Below the pieces are notes generated by a model, which was not told the DNA's origin, ran no database searches, and saw nothing but the letters and a program-made list of their open reading frames with translations. 64,000 nt of DNA from Planctellipticum variicoloris (GTDB taxonomy: Bacteria; Planctomycetota; Planctomycetia; Planctomycetales; Planctomycetaceae): contig NZ_CP130886.1 of NCBI RefSeq assembly GCF_030622045.1, positions 5,154,001-5,218,000 of the forward strand. Reading direction: 5' to 3'. Every line of letters starts with the position of its first letter. The stretch's first letter is position 1. Positions 1-8,437 of this stretch are shown here, piece after piece. A program made the position numbers and the translations under genes.

Positions 1-2
1 AC

Positions 3-848
3 GACTGGCTGACGCACCTGGCGACCAACGGGGCCGGGACGATTCACGACTGGGAGTACGCCTGGTTCGGCGCGTCGACCGAGAGCGTCGAGATGAACGT
101 CGCCAGCGGCACGTTCGGCACCTGGCACGAAACCGCGACCAACATTCACCTGGCGATCATGGCCGGGGCGCTGGATGGCCTCGGCTACGGTCGAGGGCTC
201 GGCCGGCTGATTCACGAAGATGGCGTCGTGCTCCCTTCGATCGAAGAATTAGCCGCGGCGATCTCCGCGGAGCCGGCCCATCCGCTGACGTCTGCACGGG
301 CCGACTTGCTGCAGGCCATGCGGAGCCAGGGCTGGCCGGCCGGTCGGATTGCGATCAATCACCGCTGGAAGCATGCGTCGATCCTGGCCCAGGCCTGGAA
401 GCACAACGTCCCGCTGACGGTTCACCCCGGCATCGGCTACGACATTATCGCCAATCACCCGGTCTTCAGCGGCAGCGCGATCGGCCGGGGGGCCGAGTGG
501 GACTTCAAACTCTTCGGCGGCTCGGTCGAAGGGCTCGACGGCGGCGTGGTGCTCTCGGTCGGCTCGGCGATCATGGGACCGCAGGTCTTCGAGAAGAGCA
601 TCAGTTGCGTCAATAACCTCCGGCTGCAGAGCGGCCGGCCGGTCGTGCGCGATCATTCGATCTACGTGGTCGATCTGCAGGACGGCGGCAACTGGGACTG
701 GACGCAGGGGGAGCCGCCCAAGACCAACGCCGCCTACTACCTCCGGTTCTGCAAGAGCTACTCCCGCATGGGGGGGGCGATGCATTATCTGCAATGTGAC
801 AACGCGACCTTCATCCACAACCTGTACCACGAGTTGAACCGCGCATGA
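3..848 (+). CDS. Conserved protein of unknown function, 5'-truncated by the window edge
   Basis: The frame is open from the first bases of the window, so the N-terminus lies outside it. The visible 281 or so residues look like a globular cytoplasmic protein with Gly/His-rich blocks such as GTFGTWHETATNIHLA, HPGIGYDII and GGVVLSVGSAIMGPQVF. There is no signal peptide or membrane segment. Its stop overlaps the start of the PfkB kinase by 4 bases (ATGA), so the two are translationally coupled and probably act on related substrates. The block pattern weakly recalls proteins annotated as deoxyhypusine-synthase-like that sit beside sugar kinases; that is a memory-based guess and I do not assign a function. 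Confidence 0.75.
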   Translation, partial: DWLTHLATNGAGTIHDWEYAWFGASTESVEMNVASGTFGTWHETATNIHLAIMAGALDGLGYGRGLGRLIHEDGVVLPSIEELAAAISAEPAHPLTSARADLLQAMRSQGWPAGRIAINHRWKHASILAQAWKHNVPLTVHPGIGYDIIANHPVFSGSAIGRGAEWDFKLFGGSVEGLDGGVVLSVGSAIMGPQVFEKSISCVNNLRLQSGRPVVRDHSIYVVDLQDGGNWDWTQGEPPKTNAAYYLRFCKSYSRMGGAMHYLQCDNATFIHNLYHELNRA

Positions 849-1879
849 ATCGCGAACGATTCCAGCAGATCACCGGCCGGTATCGGGACCTCAAGATCGC
901 CATCGTCGGCGACTTCTGCCTTGACCGGTATCTGGAGATCGACCCCGCCCGGTCCGAAATCTCGATCGAAACCGGACTGCCGGTCCATAACGTCGTGCGC
1001 GTCCGCAGCCAGCCGGGAGCGGCAGGGACGATCCTCAATAATCTCGTGGCGCTGGGGATCGGTGAGATCTTTGCGGTCGGCTTCTGCGGCGAGGACGGTG
1101 AAGGTTTCGAGTTGAAGCGGGCTCTCGCGGCCCAGCCTGGCGTCAATCTTGAGCACTTTGTGACGACGCCTTTGCGTCGGACGTTCGTGTACTGCAAACC
1201 GCTGGTCCTGGAGGCGGGACAGCCGCCGCGGGAACTGAACCGGCTCGACTCCAAGAACTGGACGGAGACTCCGGAGGAACTGCAACGGGACCTGGCGTCG
1301 CGGGTGGCGGCGCTGGCGGGCCGGGTCGACGCGATGATCCTGATGGACCAGGTCGACATTGCGGAAACGGGCGTCGTGAGCGGCCCCGTGGCGAATGCCG
1401 CCCGCGCCGCGGTCGTCGGCCGGCCCGATCTGCTGGTCCTCGCTGACAGCCGCCGCGGCGTGCAGCATTTTCCCCCGCTGGGATTCAAGATGAACGCCGC
1501 CGAACTGGCCAAGCTGAGCGGATCGGCCACGGAATCGCTGCAGGCCGTGCAGGCCCAGGCGGCGGAGCTGGCGACAAAAAACGGCCAGCCGGTCTTCGTG
1601 ACGCTCGCCGAGCAGGGAATCGTCGGAGCAGCGCCGGGCCGACCGGCCGAGCACATTCCGTCCTATCCGGTCCGCGGTCCGATCGACATCGTGGGGGCCG
1701 GCGACGCCACGATGGCCAACCTGACCGCAGCCCTCGCAGGCGGAGCCGACATCCCCGAAGCCATGCAGCTCGCCATGACCGGCGCATCGCTGGTGATCCA
1801 CCAGCTCGGCACGACAGGCACGGCGTCAGTTGCGCAACTGGCGGAACTGTTGGAGGAGGGGGTAATGAGAAGCGAGTAG
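845..1879 (+). CDS. PfkB-family carbohydrate kinase (RfaE/HldE kinase-like)
   Basis: A 344-residue ribokinase-fold sugar kinase. The C-terminal PfkB signature DIVGAGDATMANL lies near residues 281-293 and supplies the catalytic Asp (about 287) and anion hole. The N-terminal IAIVGDFCLDRYLEID block and the QPGAAGTILNNLVALG substrate loop resemble the kinase domain of heptose-7-phosphate kinase (RfaE/HldE). No nucleotidyltransferase domain follows, so it would be a kinase-only protein. It starts inside the stop of the upstream gene (ATGA overlap), which indicates one operon. The exact sugar cannot be read from the sequence; heptose phosphate is the leading guess. Confidence 0.85.
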   Translation: MNRERFQQITGRYRDLKIAIVGDFCLDRYLEIDPARSEISIETGLPVHNVVRVRSQPGAAGTILNNLVALGIGEIFAVGFCGEDGEGFELKRALAAQPGVNLEHFVTTPLRRTFVYCKPLVLEAGQPPRELNRLDSKNWTETPEELQRDLASRVAALAGRVDAMILMDQVDIAETGVVSGPVANAARAAVVGRPDLLVLADSRRGVQHFPPLGFKMNAAELAKLSGSATESLQAVQAQAAELATKNGQPVFVTLAEQGIVGAAPGRPAEHIPSYPVRGPIDIVGAGDATMANLTAALAGGADIPEAMQLAMTGASLVIHQLGTTGTASVAQLAELLEEGVMRSE

Positions 1880-1890
1880 GCAGAGAAATG

Positions 1891-1989
1891 GGCTGATCGC
1901 TTATCGCGGGTCGCTGATCGCCAGAACGGAAATCGCGAGCAAAGCCTCCCCCCGTCTGGCGATTCGCGATCAGCGATAAGCGATCAGCC
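1891..1989. repeat. Long imperfect inverted repeat between convergent-free genes, member of a dispersed family
   Basis: The left arm (1891-1929) and right arm (1952-1989) are near-reverse complements built from GATCGC/GCGATCAG words separated by about 22 bases. The transcript could fold into a long hairpin behind the kinase gene. The same words recur near 3340, 9120, 28660, 34490 and 59835, so this is a local member of a dispersed intergenic repeat family rather than a unique terminator. There is no T-run typical of a Rho-independent terminator. Confidence 0.7.
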
Positions 1990-2101
1990 TCTTCCTTTCG
2001 ACATTCTCACTCTCCCCAGCTTCCACCGTGCACGCCGATCCCCGCCCGGCTACACTGAACCCCATCCCGAACTGACAAGAAACACTTCCGAGGAGCACCG
2101 T

Positions 2102-3334
2102 ATGCATTGCTTCGTTCTGGGTTTGACGCTGATCGCGGCCTGCACGACGCTGGCCGTCGCGGACGATACGCCGGTCAAGTGGGAGCGGATCGCTCTCGAA
2201 GACATCTTCCGCTCCGAAGGCGTCACTGTCGCCGACATCAATAAGGACGGCCGGCTCGACGTGGTCAACGGCGAAGCCTGGTACGAGAACCCGGGGGACG
2301 AGAAGCTCTACAAGGCCGGCGCGTGGACGATGCATGAGTATCGGGCCGACGGCGTCAAGCGGTACATCGGCGACGGCGGGTACAGCCGGAGCTTTGCGCT
2401 GTGGGCGTACGATGTCAGCGGAGACGGCTGGCAGGATCTCATCGTCATCGGCTTTCCCGGCATTCCCTGCCACTGGTTCGAGAATCCGCAGAACAAGCCC
2501 GGTCCGTGGAACCAGTATGAAATCTGGCACAGCGCGGCCAACGAGTCCCCGCAGTTCGCCGACATGACCGGCGATGGCAAGCCGGAACTGGTGATGTCGT
2601 CCGAGACCGAGCAGATGATCGGTTATCTGGAGATTCCCGCGGCGGACAAAGCCCGCGAGAAGTGGACGTACACGAAGGTCAACGACGAACCGCTCGGACC
2701 GCAGCTCGGCCACCGCTATTACCACGGCCTGGGGGTCGGAGACGTCAACGGCGACGGCCGGCAGGACATCGTCATTCCCCACGGCTGGTGGGAACAGCCG
2801 GCCAAGCCGGGTCAGGGGCCGTGGACGCTGCACAAGCACGTTCTGAAAGGGGATGGCGTCGGCGATCCGGAGACGGGTTCTGACATCCACGTCGATGACC
2901 TCGATGGCGACGGCGACATGGATCTGCTGATGAGCGCCGCCCACCACATCGGCGTCTGGTGGTTCGAAAACCTCGGCGGATCGCCCGATCCGAAGTTCAA
3001 GCAGCATGTGATCGACGGGACCTTCTCGCAGACGCATGCCCTGCACTACCAGGACGTCAATGGCGACGGCGTCAAGGATCTGATCACGGGCAAGCGGTTC
3101 TACGCCCACGGCTCCAAGGGAGATCCCGAGCCGGGCGCCCCGGTCATCATGGTCTGGTACGAAATCCTCAAGACGAAAGGCCAGCCGCAGAAGTTCGTCC
3201 GGCACCAGATCGACGCCGGCAACGACACCGGCGTGGGAACGCAGTATTACTTCGGCGACTTCGACGGCGACAAGCTGCCGGACATCGTGCTGTCAAACAA
3301 GAAGGGCACGAACGTCTTGCTGCAGAAGAGGTAG
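2102..3334 (+). CDS. Secreted FG-GAP/VCBS repeat protein
   Basis: A 410-residue protein with a clear export signal (start MHCFVLGLTLIAACTTLAVA, cleavage near residue 20). Repeats of the form D-x-N-x-D-G-x-x-D follow: DINKDGRLDVV, DVNGDGRQDIV, DLDGDGDMDLL, DVNGDGVKDLI and DFDGDKLPDIV. These are calcium-binding loops of a VCBS/FG-GAP beta-propeller. It is expected outside the cytoplasm or on the cell surface. Planctomycetes carry many such proteins, but their ligands are usually unknown. An ATG with GGAGC-type sequence upstream (2091-2097) fits the start. A strong terminator follows at 3367. Confidence 0.9.
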   Translation: MHCFVLGLTLIAACTTLAVADDTPVKWERIALEDIFRSEGVTVADINKDGRLDVVNGEAWYENPGDEKLYKAGAWTMHEYRADGVKRYIGDGGYSRSFALWAYDVSGDGWQDLIVIGFPGIPCHWFENPQNKPGPWNQYEIWHSAANESPQFADMTGDGKPELVMSSETEQMIGYLEIPAADKAREKWTYTKVNDEPLGPQLGHRYYHGLGVGDVNGDGRQDIVIPHGWWEQPAKPGQGPWTLHKHVLKGDGVGDPETGSDIHVDDLDGDGDMDLLMSAAHHIGVWWFENLGGSPDPKFKQHVIDGTFSQTHALHYQDVNGDGVKDLITGKRFYAHGSKGDPEPGAPVIMVWYEILKTKGQPQKFVRHQIDAGNDTGVGTQYYFGDFDGDKLPDIVLSNKKGTNVLLQKR

Positions 3335-3366
3335 CTTATCGCGGATCGTGCATCGCGGATCGCCAG

Positions 3367-3420
3367 AGCAGAGGGCGGCCGAACCATGCGTTCGAGCCGC
3401 CCTCTGCTTCTTTTTTCTTC
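3367..3420 (+). terminator. Rho-independent terminator after the FG-GAP gene
   Basis: A perfect 13-bp stem (3367-3379 paired with 3396-3408) with a 16-base loop is followed by TCTTTTTTCTTC. The T-run lies on the plus strand, so it ends the transcript of the gene that stops at 3334. It also separates that gene from the convergent adenosyltransferase gene. Confidence 0.9.
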
Positions 3421-3437
3421 TCACTAGCCACCAGCCA

Positions 3438-4022
3438 CTAATCACTAGCCACTTCCCTATGTTTTCCCGGCGTCCACAGCACATCGGCTTTGCCGCCGTC
3501 GTTGGCGAGGCGGGCGAGGACGAAGAGCAGGTCGGAGAGGCGGTTGAGGTAGATGACCGCCTGCGGATTGACCCGTTCGCGGGCGACGAGATCCAGGACG
3601 CCGATCTCGACCCGCCGGCAGACTGTGCGGGCCAGATGCAGGTGGGCGGCGGCGGGGCTGCCGCCGGGCAGGATGAAGCTGGTGAGCGGTTCGAGCTGGT
3701 CGGTCGCGGCGTCGATCCAGCGTTCGAGCTGGGTCACCTGCGGCTCGGTCACGCGGAGGGGCGGGTATTCGGGGGGCGTGTCGCTCTCGGGGACGCAGAG
3801 GTCCGCCCCCAGGTCGAACAGATCGTTCTGGATGTGCATCAGCATGGCCTGCATCGCATCGGGCAGACCGGCGGCGATGGCGACGCCCAGGACCGAGTTC
3901 AGCTCATCGACGCCGCCGTAGGCCCCGATCCGCGGATGCGTCTTGGGGACTCGCCGGCCATCTCCCAGCGACGTTTCTCCGGCGTCGCCGCTCTTCGTAT
4001 AAATGCGATTCAAGTACACCAT
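3438..4022 (-). CDS. Cob(I)yrinic acid a,c-diamide adenosyltransferase, PduO type
   Basis: A 194-residue PduO-type ATP:cob(I)alamin adenosyltransferase, which moves the 5'-deoxyadenosyl group of ATP onto cobalt to make adenosylcobalamin. The N-terminal ATP-binding motif YTKSGDAGETSLGDGRRV (about residues 8-25) and DELNSVLGVA are diagnostic. The C-terminal helices carry RTVCRRVE and NRLSDLLFVLAR, which contribute to ATP and corrin binding in this trimeric family. Length is typical. AAGGA lies 7 bases before the ATG. It is convergent with the FG-GAP gene and divergent from the cyanophycinase gene, so it is transcribed alone. No cobalamin riboswitch was seen upstream. Confidence 0.93.
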   Translation of the reverse strand: MVYLNRIYTKSGDAGETSLGDGRRVPKTHPRIGAYGGVDELNSVLGVAIAAGLPDAMQAMLMHIQNDLFDLGADLCVPESDTPPEYPPLRVTEPQVTQLERWIDAATDQLEPLTSFILPGGSPAAAHLHLARTVCRRVEIGVLDLVARERVNPQAVIYLNRLSDLLFVLARLANDGGKADVLWTPGKHREVASD

Positions 4023-4174
4023 GCAGCAGTCCTTGCGTCCGTGATCGGTCAGGCGGGTATTGTTGCAGGCTCGCGCCGAATGACCAGCCCGGGATCGGGC
4101 GGCGATTGAAAGCGAGCGGCTGATCCGGCAGGCTGACGCCCGCTGGAATCAGGAGTTTGTACCGGAGCGAGTTC

Positions 4175-5419
4175 ATGTCGGGCCACACCGTTTGCGTCCT
4201 GGTCTGTGGGTGCTGCCTGCTGCTGCCGGCGGCCGTCGCGTCCGCAGAGGAGCCCGCAGCGCCGCGCGGTTCGTTGATGTTGATCGGCGGTTCCGAGCGG
4301 GACTCGAACGAGCTGCTGTGGTCGGAGCTGACTCGACTGGCGGGGGGCAAAGGGGGGAAGGTGGCGGTCTTTCCGACGGCCAGTTCCTTTCCCGAGCGGA
4401 CTGGCCGGCTGTTCGCCGCTCACCTGCGGACGCTGGGTCTCGAACCGTTCGTCGTCCCAGCCTCTCCGTTCCTGCCGGACGTGGATGACCGTCAGGTGGT
4501 CCGCGACCCGGAGTGGATCGAGCGGGTCAGAGGGGCGGATGCGGTGTTCCTCGCCGGCGGCGAACAGGCCCGCTATCGCCGGGTACTGGTGGGGGAGGAT
4601 GGCGTTGAAACGCCGCTGCTGCAGGCGATCCGGCACGTCTATCAGCGGGGGGGGCTCGTTGCCGGGACGAGCGCCGGGACGGCGATTATGAGCCGGATCA
4701 TGTTCATTGATGCGGAGCAGATACTGCCCGTACTGCAGCACGGCGCCCGGATGGGGCGGGAGGTCGATCGCGGGCTGGGTTTTCTGCCGACGGACTGGTT
4801 TGTCGACCAGCATTTTCTGACGCGCGGCCGGTTCGGCCGGTCGCTGGTGGCGATGCAGACGTATGGCTTTCCGTATGGACTGGGCATCGACGAGGACACG
4901 GCGCTGGTGATCGAACAGGGCCAGCGGGCGCGCGTCGTCGGCTATCGTGGCGTCGTCGTCATGGACGCTTCCACCGCCGTGATTGATTCTGACGAGCCGC
5001 GATTCAACACCAGGAACATTCTGCTGCACTATCTCAGTCACGGCGACACCCTTGATCTCCGCGGGCGGCAGGTCGGCGTGGCGACTCAAAAGCGAGACGA
5101 ACACCGGATCGATCCGCGGGCGCCGGGCTTCAAGCCGTACTACCAGCACAAGCAGTTCTACAGCGATATCTTCGGCAACACGCAGTTGCTGGACCTGATG
5201 TACAAGCTTGTCGACAGCCCCCACGAGGAGGCAATCGGTCTGGCGTTCGACGGCGCTGCCGCCCGCGAGGGATCGACGCCCGGCTTCGAATTCCGGTTTC
5301 AACGCGGCCCGGGGACGGTGAGCTGGGAATCGCCGGAGGCAATCGGGGATCCTTATACCGTTCTCAACGTCCGGCTCGACATCCGCCCGATCGCGATCCA
5401 GGGACCGCTCTATCGGTGA
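4175..5419 (+). CDS. Exported cyanophycinase-like peptidase (family S51)
   Basis: A serine peptidase of the S51 family, which cleaves the storage polymer cyanophycin to beta-Asp-Arg dipeptides. The core shows LMLIGGSERDSN near the N-terminus, FLAGGEQARY, and the nucleophile elbow GTSAGTAIMS with the catalytic Ser. I start at the ATG at 4175, preceded by GGAGCGAG, rather than the in-frame TTG at 4157, whose AGGAG is too close. The chosen start gives a signal peptide beginning MSGHTVCVLVCGCCLLLPAA, so the enzyme is predicted to be exported. The C-terminal 120 residues extend past the peptidase core. No cyanophycin synthetase is visible in the window, so extracellular use of foreign polymer or another peptide substrate is plausible. 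Confidence 0.87.
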   Translation: MSGHTVCVLVCGCCLLLPAAVASAEEPAAPRGSLMLIGGSERDSNELLWSELTRLAGGKGGKVAVFPTASSFPERTGRLFAAHLRTLGLEPFVVPASPFLPDVDDRQVVRDPEWIERVRGADAVFLAGGEQARYRRVLVGEDGVETPLLQAIRHVYQRGGLVAGTSAGTAIMSRIMFIDAEQILPVLQHGARMGREVDRGLGFLPTDWFVDQHFLTRGRFGRSLVAMQTYGFPYGLGIDEDTALVIEQGQRARVVGYRGVVVMDASTAVIDSDEPRFNTRNILLHYLSHGDTLDLRGRQVGVATQKRDEHRIDPRAPGFKPYYQHKQFYSDIFGNTQLLDLMYKLVDSPHEEAIGLAFDGAAAREGSTPGFEFRFQRGPGTVSWESPEAIGDPYTVLNVRLDIRPIAIQGPLYR

Positions 5420-5587
5420 GGCCCCAATTCCTGTGGCTGTCTTATGCAGTGGGGAACGATATCGGGTGGCTGGGGTCGGTCGCTTTGGGCCGCCCCCAGC
5501 GAGGTGGCAAGAATCTGGGGGCTCGAAGACTCGACCCCAGTCACCCAGTTGCTCCAAGAGAAAATCCGCAGATTCGACGTTACGACA

Positions 5588-6385
5588 CTACGGCGTCGGT
5601 CGCCCCAGCAGACCCCAATAGGCGTTGGCTTCCGGCGTCATCAGTTCGCGAAACGTCCGCACGATCGTCTGCCGGCCGAAGTCGAGGCCGTCGAGGAGCC
5701 CGGTCTCGCAGTCGGTCGCCGGGCCGGCGCTTCGCAGCGACAGCCAGAGGCAGTCGGGCTGACCTTCGACGGCTGGTCCCTGCGAGACGTCCGCGGTCAA
5801 TTCACCTCGATCGTCGCGGAGCGGCCAGGTCCAGCGCAGCGAGAGTTGACTGACGCCTGTCGCGGACGTGGGAATCTGCAGTGGCGGAATCAGCCGGCAG
5901 AAGGTCCAGTCGGCGGGAGTCTGCCAGACGGTTCCCTGAGGGATGCGATTGATGTAGCCGACGCTCCACGCGGCAGCTTTCAACTCGGAGCGGCAGCCCT
6001 GCAGCGCGACCCATGCTGCGACGAAGCTGTCGCGGAGCGATTCGTAGTGGGGATAGCGGCCCCCTTCATAGCCCAGCCAGCTCACGCTGAGCGCCTGGCG
6101 GCCAAGGCGGATCCGACCGTCCTGGAGCAGGTTGTTCAAGGTCCAGACGCCGTGCTCGGCCTCCGGAGCGACGGTCCACTCGGCACCGAGCGTGGGCTGC
6201 AGGTTTCTGGCGATTTCGCCGACTTCCGCAAGCGGCGACTCCCAGTGGACGCAGAGGACGACTTCGACGACGGGCGGATGTTCGTAATCGGGGAGGGACG
6301 ACGTGGGACCGAAAAGTGACGCGGCGCGCGGCGGGGGAACGACGGGGGACATGGCGGCGGCTCGTCGAACGGGGTTCGGGCGCAC
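5588..6385 (-). CDS. TIGR04255-like protein of unknown function
   Basis: A roughly 265-residue protein. The N-terminal block LPDYEHPPVVEVVLCVHW, a central GYINRIP, and a C-terminal end with FRELMTPEANAYWGLL match the general pattern of the sporadically distributed TIGR04255 family (similar spacing of the P-P-x-x-E start and the L-T-P-x-x-x-x-x-W end). No catalytic motif, signal peptide or membrane helix is visible. The longest frame starts at a GTG (6385); an ATG at 6352 is an alternative and neither has a strong ribosome site. Members of the family are often found alone or near mobile DNA; here it stands alone between unrelated genes. Confidence 0.65.
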   Translation of the reverse strand: MRPNPVRRAAAMSPVVPPPRAASLFGPTSSLPDYEHPPVVEVVLCVHWESPLAEVGEIARNLQPTLGAEWTVAPEAEHGVWTLNNLLQDGRIRLGRQALSVSWLGYEGGRYPHYESLRDSFVAAWVALQGCRSELKAAAWSVGYINRIPQGTVWQTPADWTFCRLIPPLQIPTSATGVSQLSLRWTWPLRDDRGELTADVSQGPAVEGQPDCLWLSLRSAGPATDCETGLLDGLDFGRQTIVRTFRELMTPEANAYWGLLGRPTP

Positions 6386-6717
6386 GGGCGGCGGTCATCC
6401 GCCCCTCCGGAGGGTCAGTGTAACGGCAGGGAACCAGTTCGACCACAACATTGCGCCGGCCGACTTCCGTCGGGGCGGAGCGGAAACTGCCGCAATTCAG
6501 CCTGCCGGCGAATCGCGCTTGATCGGGCGCGTGGAATTTCATGGAGAATTCGCGAACCTGAGATCGCCAGGTTGACCCTCGCATCGGACACGTCGATGCT
6601 GCAATAATCCGGAACGGGTCGATCGCTCTTCCGGCAACCGGCGGAGCGGGCCTTCGATCGAGTGTCCGGCCTGGTTGCGCCGCGAGCGTTCGCAGTCACA
6701 GAATTCAGGAGTCTCAA

Positions 6718-7071
6718 ATGATCGAGCAGCTTCCCGAAAGTTCCGGCAAAGTCCTCGGTTTCAAGCTGTCGGGCAAACTGCACGACGAGGACTACAAATT
6801 GTTCGTGCCGGTCATCGACACCTCGGCGAGCGAGGGCAAAGTCCGACTGCTGGCATGGTTCCACGACTTTCACGGCTGGGACATGCACGCGCTGTGGGAC
6901 GACACAAAGTTCGCCACGACGCATTGCACGAAGTTCGACCGGATTGCGCTGGTCGGTGATAAGGCCTGGGAGAAGTGGATGGCCGCGATCTGCAAGCCGT
7001 TCACGATGGCGAAGATCCGGTACTTCGACGTCAGCGACATCGACGCCGCGTGGGCCTGGCTCCGCGAATAA
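6718..7071 (+). CDS. SpoIIAA-like (STAS-fold) small protein
   Basis: A 117-residue protein matching the SpoIIAA-like family (PF11964): FKLSGKLHDEDYKLFVPVID at the start, LLAWFHDFHGWDMHALWDD in the middle and KWMAAICKPFTMAKIRYFD near the end. These cytosolic proteins share the STAS fold but usually lack the phosphorylatable serine of anti-sigma antagonists, and have been linked to membrane or lipid contacts. It is monocistronic as far as can be seen. The ATG follows CAGGAGTCTCAA, a good ribosome site. Confidence 0.85.
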   Translation: MIEQLPESSGKVLGFKLSGKLHDEDYKLFVPVIDTSASEGKVRLLAWFHDFHGWDMHALWDDTKFATTHCTKFDRIALVGDKAWEKWMAAICKPFTMAKIRYFDVSDIDAAWAWLRE

Positions 7072-7222
7072 TCGACGACTGCGAGGATGCGGCGATTGCC
7101 CATAGGTTACGGCTTCCTGAGTCCGCCCCGTGCCGCTTGCGCCCGGGGGGGCTCGTTGTATCGCTTCAGGGCTGCCAGTACGATGACGAGGACTCTTTCA
7201 ATCCCCGGGGCTGGAGGTCATC

Positions 7223-7714
7223 TTGAACACCCATGACGCAATTCGCGGCACGCTGGAAATGAGCACGTTCGTGCTCAAGGCATACGTCGGCGACCTCACG
7301 GATGTGGAGTTGCTCAATCGACCCGGAAAAGGCTGCAACCACCTGGCGTGGCAGCTCGGACATCTGATTTCATCCGAAGCCCACCTGTTGAACGCCATCA
7401 AGCCGGGCGCTGCCGCAGAGCTGCCGCAGGGATTTGTCGAACAGCACAGCAAGACCGCCGCGGGCGAAGACGATCCGGCGAAGTTCTGTTCGCTGCAGAC
7501 GTATCTGGAGCTGTTCGAGAAAACCAACGCCGCAACGCTGGCGGCCCTGGCCACGTTCTCCGACGAAGATCTCGACGCGCCGTCTCCCGAGGATTACCGG
7601 AAGGTCTTCCCGACGGTCGGATCGATCTTTCTGCTGATCGCCACCCATCCGATGATGCATGCCGGCCAGGCGGTCCCCGTCCGTCGGGCGCTGGGCAAGC
7701 CGGTCGTGATGTAA
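7223..7714 (+). CDS. DinB-superfamily protein
   Basis: A 163-residue four-helix-bundle protein of the DinB/YfiT superfamily. The three metal-binding histidines are in the expected places: NHLAWQLGHLIS (about residues 37-48) and HPMMHAGQ near residue 145. The family includes metal-dependent thiol transferases and stress-induced proteins; the specific thiol or substrate is not readable here. The start codon is a TTG-linked region with ATG-like spacing (the frame opens TTGAACACC after GGAGGTCATC, a strong ribosome site). The stop is followed within 4 bases by a transposase remnant, so the downstream flank has been disturbed by insertion. Confidence 0.85.
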   Translation: MNTHDAIRGTLEMSTFVLKAYVGDLTDVELLNRPGKGCNHLAWQLGHLISSEAHLLNAIKPGAAAELPQGFVEQHSKTAAGEDDPAKFCSLQTYLELFEKTNAATLAALATFSDEDLDAPSPEDYRKVFPTVGSIFLLIATHPMMHAGQAVPVRRALGKPVVM

Positions 7715-7717
7715 CGC

Positions 7718-7950
7718 AGATGCCGCGCTGCGCCGTTAACCCTCTTCGTGTCGAACCTGGTGCGGGCGCTGGCGCCTGTAGTCGCTGGGCGGCGGTTGCG
7801 GTTGGGATCTGCGGGGGCTTCGCGGGCGGTTCGTATTTCTTGCGGAGGGAACCCCGACTCCGCTTGTCGCGACGATCGGACCGGTCGACGAGTGCCGTCG
7901 ACAGCCGTGCCGTCAGCGTTTTCCCCGCGGCAGAACGCAGATCCGGCCGC
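7718..7950 (-). pseudogene. C-terminal remnant of an IS4-type transposase (copy 1)
   Basis: These 233 bases are nearly identical to 24344-24575 on the same strand, where they form the C-terminal tail of an IS4-type transposase. The tail reads AAGKTLTARLSTALVDRSD and then a Lys/Pro-rich end. Here everything upstream of the tail is missing, and the match stops abruptly at 7950. It is a dead fragment left after deletion or rearrangement, directly behind the DinB gene. Confidence 0.8.
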
Positions 7951-7953
7951 GAC

Positions 7954-8276
7954 AACGACCGGCTTCTGCTTGCCTCAACCGTTCGGCGTGAGTCCCCACA
8001 TCCTGCGCGATCTCCCCTAAACATTCGCGCCCGCCCCGCCCCCCCAGTCCATGCCGATCCTGAATCAGTTCCGCCAATTGGGGGAAATGTCGCCAGTTGA
8101 CAGACTCGTTTCGCCAAGGGCCCGGTGCCGTCCGCAGCAGAACTCACCATCCGGCCCGATCGCGGCCCGACCTCGCGCAACGCCTCTTCCATCGCCGCCG
8201 CCGCCGATCCCGGCAGTTCGCGCTCCACCATCTCGACTTCCCCCCCGTCAATTTTCACCGTAATCTGAACCAGCAT
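7954..8276 (-). pseudogene. Degraded open frame, possible transposase N-terminus fused by chance to copy 1
   Basis: On the minus strand an ATG at 8276 opens a frame starting MLVQITVKIDGGEVEMVE, followed by a Glu/Ala-rich helix. It runs without a stop into the IS4 tail at 7718-7950. The beginning looks like the start of a transposase-type protein (short beta strand, then acidic helix), but I cannot name the family. The frame loses all recognisable character after about 45 residues. I read it as part of an insertion-sequence graveyard between 7718 and 8276. The stretch 8277-8437 holds nothing else I can identify. Confidence 0.3.
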
Positions 8277-8437
8277 GGGATGCCCTGCTTGGGTTCGCGA
8301 AGTTCCCAATCCCGCAATCGGAAATGCACACCCCATCAAGAGTATTCTTTTGTCCAAACCCGCGCCCGCCAATTAGCGGATGCACCCGGCCGGCCTCACT
8401 GACCGCCCAACCGGCACCGTTCGAAAGGTTCTTCCCG

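Noticed and set aside
7398-8372. 324-codon minus-strand frame across the transposase remnant
   Set aside because: It joins an unassigned start, a truncated IS4 tail and the antisense of the DinB gene; it is an accidental frame, not one gene.
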